A DNA stretch of 6,569 nucleotides from Verrucomicrobiales bacterium (GTDB taxonomy: Bacteria > Verrucomicrobiota > Verrucomicrobiia > Verrucomicrobiales > DEV007), in assembly GCA_022424805.1 (NCBI GenBank), contig JAKMGR010000708.1, forward strand, positions 1 through 6,569, given 5' to 3'. Made by a program: the position numbers and the translations under genes. The notes below the pieces were generated by a model. That model was not told where the DNA came from. It saw nothing but the letters and a program-made list of their open reading frames with translations, and ran no database searches. Of this stretch, positions 1 to 5,771 are shown piece after piece (within the stretch, counting starts at the first letter, position 1; each line of letters starts with the position of its first letter).

Positions 1-1011
1 GATGAAGAGATTCAGGGGCGCTTGACGCAGTTTGTCGACAGTCATTCCGACCCGACGGAGATCGATCTCCAGCGCGTATTTGATGATTTGCAGGGAACGT
101 TTCCCGGCGCGCAATATCTGGCGGCCAATCTCGTTACCTCGGATAGCCGAGAAGATTTGCTGTCCAAGATTGGGGCTTGGGACGCAGTTGTCAGTTCGGA
201 GTTCAATGTAATTAACACGGTGGTGTTCACATCGGGTCGGACGATTGGCGCTCTCGGTGTGATGTCTCGTCGCATCTCTCAGTTCTCTCTCGGCGCAGCA
301 AATCGCGTTGGCGGGAAGTTTTTCAACCGCTGCCCTCACTGCGACGAGGTGCATGCTCTGGAAGTGGAAAAGGAGTCTCGTACTTTGATTCTTTCCTGTC
401 CCTACTGCGATCGCCCGTTTGATGTGCTTGCCAGCGACACATCGGGCCGGATCCGAAGAGCCAGTGACTTCTTCGAGGATTTTCAGTTACCTAAAGACGA
501 TGCCGTGAAAGAACTGCAAAGCCCAGAAGGGCGCATTGTGAGTCTCTGGAGCCGGATTGCCGAACGCTGCGAATATGAACTGGATCAGGAATACTCCGAG
601 GCTCGTGAGGTTTGGAAATCATCCAGCGAAACGTGGGCGGAGCGTGCCGGTGATTGTGAGGATACATCGATCCTGCTGGCGGACGTGTTGATTTCTGCCG
701 GATTCGACGCACGAGTCGCGATCGGTTGGAACGGGAACATCGGGCAGCATGCCTGGGTTGTCGTCCGGGTGGGAGATAAGCAATATGTGCTCGAATCCAC
801 TTTTCAGCAGGAAATCTCGGCTGAGAGCCTGGTCGATCTCGCCGAGGCTGCAGATTTCTACCAGCCGGAACAGCTCTTTGATCGCGAGAATCTGTATTTC
901 TCTTCGGCCCTACCAGACATGTTCCGTAAGGACTGCTTTTCTCCGGAACTCTGGCAAGCGATTCCCGTGAAGTCGACGGGCTCGAGCCAGCCAAAGCTTT
1001 CGCAGCGCTGA
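1..1011 (+). CDS. Zinc-ribbon and transglutaminase-like domain protein, 5' partial
   Basis: The frame is open to the left edge, so the gene starts upstream; the TTG at 22 is only the first start-like codon inside the window and probably not the real start. At least 336 residues are visible. Numbering from that TTG, two CxxC pairs (C104/C107 in NRCPHC and C126/C129 in SCPYC) form a likely zinc ribbon. A transglutaminase-like core follows: a W..RAGDCED motif with probable nucleophile C212, a GQHAWVVV motif with H243, and an acidic residue at E258 in YVLEST, giving a Cys-His-Asp/Glu type triad. No membrane segment or signal peptide is visible, though the N-terminus is missing. The family includes cysteine peptidases and amide-processing enzymes as well as true transglutaminases, so the substrate is unknown. 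The role of the zinc ribbon is inferred only. It is followed on the same strand by the FAH-family gene after 63 bases, with no strong terminator between. Confidence 0.8.
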   Translation, partial: DEEIQGRLTQFVDSHSDPTEIDLQRVFDDLQGTFPGAQYLAANLVTSDSREDLLSKIGAWDAVVSSEFNVINTVVFTSGRTIGALGVMSRRISQFSLGAANRVGGKFFNRCPHCDEVHALEVEKESRTLILSCPYCDRPFDVLASDTSGRIRRASDFFEDFQLPKDDAVKELQSPEGRIVSLWSRIAERCEYELDQEYSEAREVWKSSSETWAERAGDCEDTSILLADVLISAGFDARVAIGWNGNIGQHAWVVVRVGDKQYVLESTFQQEISAESLVDLAEAADFYQPEQLFDRENLYFSSALPDMFRKDCFSPELWQAIPVKSTGSSQPKLSQR

Positions 1012-1074
1012 TCGGGAGCTTTTCCCTTGCTCCGCTAGTTGACGAAACGCGATCTGGTCGATACCGTCGTGGCC

Positions 1075-1932
1075 ATGAAATTGCTTCGCTTTGGTGACGT
1101 CGGATTGGAAAAGCCCGGTCTGCAACTCGACAATGGAACCCGCATCGATGCCTCTGGCTTCGGGATGGATTGGAATCACGACTTTTTTGCCGATCCCGGG
1201 AATCTGGATCGATTGCAGGAATGGGTCGGAGCAAATGCGGAGTCGGCCCCGGTGATTTCAGATGATACTCGCTTGGGTTCTGCCGTTGCTCGTCCTGGGA
1301 AACTGATCTGCATCGGACTGAATTTTTCTGATCATGCGGCCGAAGCTGGAATGCCAGTTCCTGATGAGCCTATCGTGTTTTTCAAGGCGACCAGCGCTAT
1401 CGTGGGTCCGAATGATAATGTGGTGATCCCGCGGAATAGCCAGAAGACCGACTGGGAAGTAGAACTGGCATTCGTGGTCGGAAAGAAAGCGAGCTACGTC
1501 ACCGAAGAGGAAGCTCTCGACTACGTTGTGGGCTACGTGCTGCACAACGACTACAGCGAACGCGAGTTTCAGATTGAGCGCGGTGGGCAGTGGGTCAAAG
1601 GCAAGAGCTGTGATACCTTCGCTCCACTCGGCCCTTTCGTCGCAACTTCCGATGAGATCAAAGATCCAGAAAATCTTGGCATGTGGCTAAAGGTGAACGG
1701 TGAAACGAAGCAAGACGGAAACTCAAACAAGCTGATCTTTGGTATTGCTCACCTCGTGAGTTATCTCAGCCAGTTCATGACTCTCGAACCTGGTGATGTC
1801 GTTTCCACAGGAACTCCTCCGGGCGTTGGTATGGGATTTGACCCTCCCCAATACATGAAGCCTGGAGATGTTGTTGAGTTGGGCATAGACGGCCTTGGTT
1901 CGTCGAGTCAGACCGCGGTGGCCTGCGATTGA
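1075..1932 (+). CDS. Fumarylacetoacetate hydrolase (FAH) family protein
   Basis: A 285-residue enzyme of the FAH superfamily (the 2-keto-4-pentenoate hydratase / oxohepta-ene-dioate isomerase group). These cytoplasmic, Mg/Mn-dependent enzymes hydrolyse, hydrate or decarboxylate 2,4-dioxo acids. Residues seen: an N-terminal family-typical MKLLRFGDVG start; GLNFSDHAAE near 81-90; FFKATSAIVGP at 102-112; DWEVELAFVVG with probable metal ligands E128 and E130; HNDYSER with D159; KGKSCDTFAPLGP at 175-187; and GTPPGVGMG at 246-254. The length fits the family. The open frame extends upstream to a TTG at 1039, but the ATG at 1075 matches the usual family N-terminus; no clear Shine-Dalgarno is seen. 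The KSCDTFAPLGP motif resembles members annotated as ureidoglycolate lyase or 2,4-diketo-3-deoxy-L-fuconate/rhamnonate hydrolase, but no sugar-acid pathway gene is adjacent, so the substrate is left open. Probably co-transcribed with the next gene, 26 bases downstream. Confidence 0.9.
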   Translation: MKLLRFGDVGLEKPGLQLDNGTRIDASGFGMDWNHDFFADPGNLDRLQEWVGANAESAPVISDDTRLGSAVARPGKLICIGLNFSDHAAEAGMPVPDEPIVFFKATSAIVGPNDNVVIPRNSQKTDWEVELAFVVGKKASYVTEEEALDYVVGYVLHNDYSEREFQIERGGQWVKGKSCDTFAPLGPFVATSDEIKDPENLGMWLKVNGETKQDGNSNKLIFGIAHLVSYLSQFMTLEPGDVVSTGTPPGVGMGFDPPQYMKPGDVVELGIDGLGSSSQTAVACD

Positions 1933-1958
1933 GTTTATTATTCAGGAATCAAACAGGA

Positions 1959-2740
1959 ATGAGACAGATGCTTCGATTGATCCTCATCGGAATTCTCGCT
2001 CTTCCCATTGTTCTCGAGGCCCGTCTGTTGACGGGTGCCAGGTGGAGACGAAATTGCTTGGCGTGAATGGTGCGAATGTGTTGCTAGATCGCAAGGGGCA
2101 AGTCAGCGCAGTGGCCGAGCGCTTAATTGTCGAATCTTTTCATGTCGATGCCCGCGTGCTCCATTCGTCGTATGTCGCCTATGTGATCGATGCCTGGAAT
2201 CAAGTCGTGGATCACTCAGGATCCCAAACGATCGAAGTAGGTCCTGCTTCTGGCAGGATATCCATCAGCACGGAAGCAGCGACTTTCGTTCGCACCAAGG
2301 CGACCAACACAACTTTTGGAATTGGCATCCTCGGAAATGTAACGACGGGCATCTCAACGGATCGTGCCAAGGATCGCTTCGGCGGAATTTGGGCTCGGAT
2401 CTATGGCAAGGAGGGGGAACTGGTGGGCGAAAGAAAAGATCTGCACGATGTGTTGGAGAGGCTGGACTTTCGTTTCACGGGAAGCACGGGAAGCACGGGA
2501 AGCACGGGAAGCACGGGAGTAGGGCTCTCTAATATTCCCGTTTCCGCCTCATTTCAAAAGCCGGAGGAGCTTCTCAAGAAGCTGCCGAAGCTTAAGTCTG
2601 GACTGCCTCCCAAACTACCGTTTTTTGTGCTGACCGCTAGTTCGTGGATTTTATTTTTTCGACGAGGTGGATCGATTCAATCTCCATCTCCTTATCGATC
2701 GCTTTGCACATGTCGTAGATCGTCAGAGCTGCGATACTGA
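1959..2740 (+). pseudogene. Secreted SHD1-like small protein gene with internal frameshift
   Basis: ATGs at 1959 and 1968 (AGGA at 1955-1958, 9 bases before the second) open a frame encoding a clear signal peptide, MLRLILIGILALPIVLEA, but that frame stops at 2064-2066. A protein-like sequence continues in the -1 frame from about 2019-2041 up to a stop at 2738-2740. That second frame has no methionine codon, so it needs the upstream start. One base added anywhere between about 2019 and 2041 would join the two frames. After the joint, VETKLLGVNGANVLL followed by a basic-Gly segment resembles the SLA1-homology (SHD1) pattern common in secreted planctomycete proteins; this match is weak. Next come an unrecognised region with FGIGILGNVTTG and FGGIWARIYGKEG, a GST tripeptide repeat, and a Lys/Pro-rich tail. 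The last ~100 bases are antisense to moaC, so the natural stop may have been at 2631-2640 in another frame. A sequencing error cannot be excluded. Function unknown. Confidence 0.6.
2476..2519 (+). repeat. 9-bp tandem repeat, nearly five copies
   Basis: Unit CACGGGAAG, perfect copies at 2476-2484, 2485-2493, 2494-2502 and 2503-2511, then a partial copy (CACGGGAG) at 2512-2519. The unit is a multiple of three, so copy-number changes keep the frame. In the frame of the surrounding secreted gene it encodes repeated Thr-Gly-Ser, a flexible linker between the central region and the Lys/Pro-rich tail. The perfect identity of the copies suggests recent expansion by slippage. Confidence 0.95.
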
Positions 2741-3089
2741 CTGCGGTGAGTGCCTCCATTTCGACTCCGGTTTTGGCGTCGGTGCGGACGGTGGCTCGAA
2801 TGCGGATGCCGGATTCGGTGGATTCAAAATCTACCGCTACTTTAGAAAGGGGGAGTTGATGACAGAGGGGGATCAGGTCCGCGGTTTTTTTAGCGGCCTG
2901 AATCCCTGCGATTCGCGCAACGGCAAGTACGTCTCCCTTGGAAATATCGCCTTCGGTAATTGCGGCGAGGGTAACTGTCTGCAAGCGGATGAATCCCTCA
3001 GCGGTGGCCTCGCGACGAACCACCGGTTTTTCGGAGACGTCGACCATGGCGGCAGAGCCGTCTTCGCGGATGTGGGTGAGATCGCTCAT
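2637..3089 (-). CDS. moaC: Cyclic pyranopterin monophosphate synthase MoaC
   Basis: A 150-residue protein matching MoaC along its whole length. MoaC converts the 3',8-cyclo-GTP product of MoaA into cyclic pyranopterin monophosphate, the first stable intermediate of molybdenum cofactor synthesis, in the cytoplasm as a hexamer. Family motifs seen: LTHI and MVDVSEK near the N-terminus; [19 protein letters not shown] with K51; LIPLCH with H77; [13 protein letters not shown] at 106-118; and [12 protein letters not shown] with D126 and K129. These include the active-site Lys/His/Asp/Lys set known for MoaC. The open frame extends upstream to 3314, but that part is antisense to the DUF6807 gene, and MSDLTHI is the standard start, so ATG at 3089 is chosen. 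No strong Shine-Dalgarno is visible. Its partner moaA lies on the same strand about 1.1 kb to the right, separated by an opposite-strand gene. Its stop lies in a CTAG palindrome (2637-2640) beneath the extended end of the plus-strand pseudogene. Confidence 0.97.
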   Translation of the reverse strand: MSDLTHIREDGSAAMVDVSEKPVVRREATAEGFIRLQTVTLAAITEGDISKGDVLAVARIAGIQAAKKTADLIPLCHQLPLSKVAVDFESTESGIRIRATVRTDAKTGVEMEALTAVSIAALTIYDMCKAIDKEMEIESIHLVEKIKSTN

Positions 3090-3142
3090 AAAAAGGCTTT
3101 CTAACAAAGCGGTAAAATGTAAAAATTGAAAGGGAAAAGGAT
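3090..3142. promoter_or_regulatory. Divergent intergenic region between moaC and the DUF6807 gene
   Basis: A 53-base A-rich gap between two divergent start codons; it must hold the 5' signals of both genes unless promoters lie inside them. TAAAAT at 3113-3118 is a possible -10 for the plus-strand gene, but no good -35 sits 17 bases upstream. The purine-rich AGGGAAAAGG at 3131-3140 is a good Shine-Dalgarno for the plus-strand gene. No moco riboswitch-like structure would fit in this space. The promoter assignment is inferred from layout. Confidence 0.35.
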
Positions 3143-4135
3143 ATGATGAAACGAGCGATTGTTTTGAGTTTGTTGGTTTGGTCTGCCCATATCGTAGCGG
3201 CGGAGGAAGAAAAGCCTCTGATGCACTATGTGGAAGACGAGGCAAGGATCGTCGCAATGCGGGGCGAAAAGCCGATCTTTCAATACAATAAAAAGCCAAC
3301 GGAGGAGGCGGCAAATCACGAGCCGCATTTCACTCGCTCTGGCTACATTCATCCGGTCTACTCGCCTTCGGGAAAAGAGGTTTCGGGTGACTTTGCTGAT
3401 GATCACAAGCACCAACATGGTTTGTTTTTTGCTTGGACAAAAACGAAATTCGAAGGGCGAAAAACGGAATTCTGGAATCAGAAGCTCGAGGCAGGTCGTG
3501 TATCATTTTCAAAAAAGCACAGAAAGGGATCACACAGTGGGAGAGAAAAGTGCCAGATCATCGTGGAGCAGTTGTGGGAAGATATCACGGCTCCGGGTGG
3601 TCCGAAACCGGTCTTGAGGGAAACTTGGAAAATCACTACCCACGATGCCGGGGAGGATCGTTTCGTTTTCGACATCGAGTCAGCACAATGGCTGATCGGA
3701 GAGAAACCTCTGACGATTGAGAAATATCATTACGGCGGGATGGCATTCCGGGGGAATGATCAGTGGCTTAATCCTGACAAAGAGGCGGCCCCTCCCGCAA
3801 GGATGCTGACCAGCAGTGGTCTGGGGCGAATCGAAGGAAATCACAGCCGTCCGAAATGGGTGTCGATGGAGGGATTCATCGACGAGAGGAAAGCAGGGAT
3901 AGCGATCCTGGCACATCCCCAGAATTTTCGTTTTCCTCAATGGGTCCGTCTTCACCCCAACAAACCGTACTTCGTTTTTGCACCCATGGTGGAAGAACCG
4001 TTTCAGATCACAGCGGGCAAAGCCTATGTATCGAGATATAGGTATGTGGTTTACGACGGCGAAATGGAGACGGCAAAACTGGACGAGAACTGGGCGGAAT
4101 ACAGCTCAGCCGGTGACGGCAAGGCTGAACGCTGA
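3143..4135 (+). CDS. Secreted DUF6807 ('PmoA family') protein
   Basis: A 330-residue protein with an N-terminal signal peptide ([20 protein letters not shown], likely cut after residue 20), hence exported. The mature part matches the DUF6807 family, abundant in planctomycetes and often labelled 'methane oxygenase PmoA'. Motifs seen: [17 protein letters not shown] at 68-84, a histidine-rich [13 protein letters not shown] at 87-99, [11 protein letters not shown] at 194-204, [12 protein letters not shown] at 271-282, and YRYVVYDG at 299-306 near the end. Despite the label it is a soluble exported protein, not the integral-membrane PmoA subunit of particulate methane monooxygenase. Its function is unproven; members often sit near carbohydrate-related genes. 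Two adjacent ATGs (3143 and 3146) follow AGGGAAAAGG; AGGG to the first is 8 bases and AAGG to the second is 5, so either could be used. The coding strand looks A-richer than its neighbours. The last codons and stop (AER, TGA) fall inside a heptamer repeat cluster, so the C-terminus may be set by the repeat. Confidence 0.9.
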   Translation: MMKRAIVLSLLVWSAHIVAAEEEKPLMHYVEDEARIVAMRGEKPIFQYNKKPTEEAANHEPHFTRSGYIHPVYSPSGKEVSGDFADDHKHQHGLFFAWTKTKFEGRKTEFWNQKLEAGRVSFSKKHRKGSHSGREKCQIIVEQLWEDITAPGGPKPVLRETWKITTHDAGEDRFVFDIESAQWLIGEKPLTIEKYHYGGMAFRGNDQWLNPDKEAAPPARMLTSSGLGRIEGNHSRPKWVSMEGFIDERKAGIAILAHPQNFRFPQWVRLHPNKPYFVFAPMVEEPFQITAGKAYVSRYRYVVYDGEMETAKLDENWAEYSSAGDGKAER

Positions 4136-4158
4136 ACGTCGAACTTTGAATGTTCAAG
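4124..4158. repeat. Degenerate heptamer repeat cluster 1 (GTTGAAC-like)
   Basis: Five successive heptamers: GCTGAAC, GCTGAAC, GTCGAAC, TTTGAAT, GTTCAAG. Consensus is close to GTTGAAC, the last unit being nearer to its inverse. The cluster begins inside the 3' end of the DUF6807 gene and supplies its TGA stop at 4133-4135. TTGAA-TG-TTCAA at 4146-4157 is an interrupted palindrome. From memory, GTTGAAC-type repeats are scattered between genes in planctomycete and verrucomicrobial genomes; the window shows only the local copies. Confidence 0.75.
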
Positions 4159-4185
4159 TGTTTGATTTGGGTTCTGTCGGAAATA

Positions 4186-4220
4186 TCTGAACGTTGAGCG
4201 TTCCAAGTTGAACGTTCGCG
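4186..4220. repeat. Degenerate heptamer repeat cluster 2 (GTTGAAC-like)
   Basis: A second run of five heptamers, TCTGAAC, GTTGAGC, GTTCCAA, GTTGAAC, GTTCGCG, 27 bases after the first cluster. It can form a 5-bp hairpin (GAACG 4189-4193 with CGTTC 4199-4203) and holds the perfect palindrome GAACGTTC at 4210-4217. A small GCGC-GAA-GCGC hairpin at 4218-4228 overlaps its end, just before the moaA stop. The region lies between two convergent 3' ends, so these structures might help stop transcription from either side, but there is no T tract. Confidence 0.75.
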
Positions 4221-4229
4221 CGAAGCGCA

Positions 4230-5234
4230 CTACCCGCCGATCGCGACCATTCGACGACCAGGCTGATAGTTTTCTCGAAACTCGTGTTGCTCGGGTTTGC
4301 GATCCACGACGTCGAGAAAAAACTTGGCGACGTCTTCATCTGTCATACTCGTGTCTCGCAAGACTTCACGCATGTCGAATTCATGGTGGCTTCCGAGACA
4401 AGGGCGTAACTTGCCTTCGCAGGTGAGACGTAGCTTGTTGCAGGTCTCGCAGAAATGCAAATTAGTCATCGCACCGATAAAGCCGATGATCTGACCAGTT
4501 CCGGGGATCTCGTAGTAGCTAGCCGGTCCATTGGTGCGAATGTTAGGTCGCGCTTCAAATTTTCCGAGGCGAAATTCGAGCAGTTTTTTTGCTTCTCCGG
4601 CAGGAAGGAAGTTCTCTTCGGTCAGCACTTCGGTCGTGCTTACCGGCATTAACTCAATAAAGCGGAGCAAGAGGTCCCGTTCGCGTGCAAATTCGACCAG
4701 ATCCCAGAGTTCATGCTCGTTCCGGTGCCGCATCAGTACGGAGTTGATTTTGATTTTTTCAAATCCTGCTTCGCGAGCGGCATCAATTCCTTCGATAGCT
4801 CGATCGAAGTAATCGCGCCCCGTGGCCTTGGCATATTCCGCAGGGTCGAGAGTATCGAGGGAAATGTTCACTGTTCTGACCCCGGCGTTTTTCAGGGCTT
4901 GTGCGGTTGTGATCCCGTCTTCGGTGGCGCGGGCGAGCAGGGTTCCGTTAGTGGAAATGCCGATGTCTTCGATTTTCTCAATCGCCTGGAGTTGCTCGAA
5001 GAACCAGAGAACGTTTCTCCGGGTCAAAGGCTCGCCGCCAGTGATTCGGACTTTGGAGACTCCGAGGCCAGCACCGACGCGGATCACCCGCAGAAGTTCT
5101 TCGTAGGAAAGAACGTTGGAACGATCCAGCCAGTCCTGCTCCTCGTAGGGCATGCAATACTGGCAACGCTCGTTACAGCGATCCGTGATCGAGACGCGAA
5201 GGTAGGAAATGTGATGGCCGAATCGGTCTTCCAT
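4230..5234 (-). CDS. moaA: GTP 3',8-cyclase MoaA (radical SAM)
   Basis: A 334-residue radical-SAM enzyme that rearranges GTP to 3',8-cyclo-7,8-dihydro-GTP, which MoaC then converts to cyclic pyranopterin monophosphate. Seen: FGHHISYLRVSITDRC followed by the CxxxCxxC cluster C20/C24/C27 in CNERCQYC, binding the SAM-coordinating 4Fe-4S; ITGGEPL with the GGEP motif at 66-69; STNGTLL at 94-100; NISLDTLD at 123-130; a second cluster set C262/C265/C279 (CETC, then C after 13 residues) for the GTP-binding 4Fe-4S; and a C-terminal Gly-Gly, needed for activity in characterised MoaA. An extra Cys at 272 lies between the last two ligands. The length is normal. ATG at 5234 gives the standard N-terminus; only 6 bases separate it from the stop of the upstream lipoprotein gene, and its weak purine-rich site (GAAGTAG) overlaps that stop, so the two genes are probably co-transcribed and perhaps translationally coupled. 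Confidence 0.97.
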   Translation of the reverse strand: MEDRFGHHISYLRVSITDRCNERCQYCMPYEEQDWLDRSNVLSYEELLRVIRVGAGLGVSKVRITGGEPLTRRNVLWFFEQLQAIEKIEDIGISTNGTLLARATEDGITTAQALKNAGVRTVNISLDTLDPAEYAKATGRDYFDRAIEGIDAAREAGFEKIKINSVLMRHRNEHELWDLVEFARERDLLLRFIELMPVSTTEVLTEENFLPAGEAKKLLEFRLGKFEARPNIRTNGPASYYEIPGTGQIIGFIGAMTNLHFCETCNKLRLTCEGKLRPCLGSHHEFDMREVLRDTSMTDEDVAKFFLDVVDRKPEQHEFRENYQPGRRMVAIGG

Positions 5235-5240
5235 ACTACT

Positions 5241-5687
5241 TCAACGACGGCGCTCCCAGGCAACGACCCGATCGTTGACGAATTCGACAGAGCGATCCAC
5301 TTCGGGAATGTAATCGACGGTTTGACCAAAACCGTATCCGTAGGTCGGATGGCAGCCGAAGTGATTGTAGAAATGGTGGTATCCTCCGGTTCCCATCGAG
5401 AAGTGTGTCGTCTGCACGGGGCGCGTTCCAAAGTAGAGCCAGGTCTCTTTGCCTTTTCCCTCACGACTGCCTGCGCGAACGGCATCGGGTCGATCCCATG
5501 AAAGGAAAACAGCGTCGCGGGACATTCCTTCGGTGACTTCTCCGCGCAGAACTCGCTCCCGATCAGCGCTGCTAAGCCGGTCGTAGAGAGCCGGATTTTT
5601 TTCGATCCGCTTTTCCTGTCGCGACATCGTTTGACAACCCGTCAGACTGATTGCGAGCAGGAGAAAGATGGAAAATCCGAGCTTCAT
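5241..5687 (-). CDS. Small lipoprotein with SmpA/BamE-like motif
   Basis: A 148-residue protein with a type II signal peptide: Lys at position 2, hydrophobic FSIFLLLAISL, and lipobox LTGC with the lipidated Cys at 18. The mature part has LYDRLSSADRERVLRGEVTEGM (about 39-60), then SRDAVFLSWDRPD and a GKETWLYFG strand. This 'G-x-I/V-x-x-GM...A...W-x-x-P...E-x-W-x-Y' layout resembles the small SmpA/OmlA (BamE-like) fold found in many bacterial lipoproteins. A Gly/His/Tyr/Phe-rich stretch follows (about 98-121) before a final short strand and a basic WERRR end. It is expected on the outer or cytoplasmic membrane facing the periplasm. No specific function can be assigned, and the BamE likeness is by motif only. 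ATG at 5687 is chosen because it gives a complete signal peptide; no good Shine-Dalgarno is seen. It is the upstream neighbour of moaA by 6 bases, with no obvious functional link to cofactor synthesis. Confidence 0.85.
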   Translation of the reverse strand: MKLGFSIFLLLAISLTGCQTMSRQEKRIEKNPALYDRLSSADRERVLRGEVTEGMSRDAVFLSWDRPDAVRAGSREGKGKETWLYFGTRPVQTTHFSMGTGGYHHFYNHFGCHPTYGYGFGQTVDYIPEVDRSVEFVNDRVVAWERRR

Positions 5688-5771
5688 TGGAGAAAGATTC
5701 GCGTTGTTTGGTTCGCGTGCAAGTGATTCCCGCCGCAGGGATTGGGCTCTCCCGGTTTTCGCTACTTGAGT
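5688..5771. other. Intergenic gap between the sulfatase and lipoprotein genes
   Basis: 84 bases between two minus-strand genes. It contains short imperfect inverted repeats (TCCC/GGGA around 5728-5741) but no stem followed by a T tract, so no terminator can be called. It may hold the promoter of the lipoprotein-moaA pair, but no clear -35/-10 pair was found by eye. Confidence 0.3.

Noticed and set aside
1015..1033. Possible terminator hairpin GGAGC/GCTCC after the transglutaminase gene
   Set aside because: Only a 5-bp stem with a 9-base loop and no following T tract; too weak to call.
491..1234. 247-residue open frame on the minus strand
   Set aside because: It lies antisense across the transglutaminase gene and the FAH gene start, is Arg/Ser/Pro-rich, and has no domain-like pattern; both plus-strand genes show clear family motifs.
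1959..2066. Programmed -1 frameshift in the secreted gene
   Set aside because: No canonical X XXY YYZ slippery site in the overlap (the nearest, AAATTGC, does not fit) and no obvious downstream structure; an indel is simpler.
2035..2532. 165-residue plus-strand open frame with a GKH repeat
   Set aside because: It is another frame of the secreted gene; its Cys/Arg/Ser-rich sequence looks random and the GKH repeat is only the 9-bp repeat read out of frame.
3090..3314. N-terminal extension of moaC
   Set aside because: The extra 75 residues are antisense to the DUF6807 gene and unlike MoaC; the standard N-terminus starts at 3089.
4713..5501. 262-residue plus-strand open frame
   Set aside because: Antisense to moaA and the lipoprotein gene, both of which are well supported by motifs.
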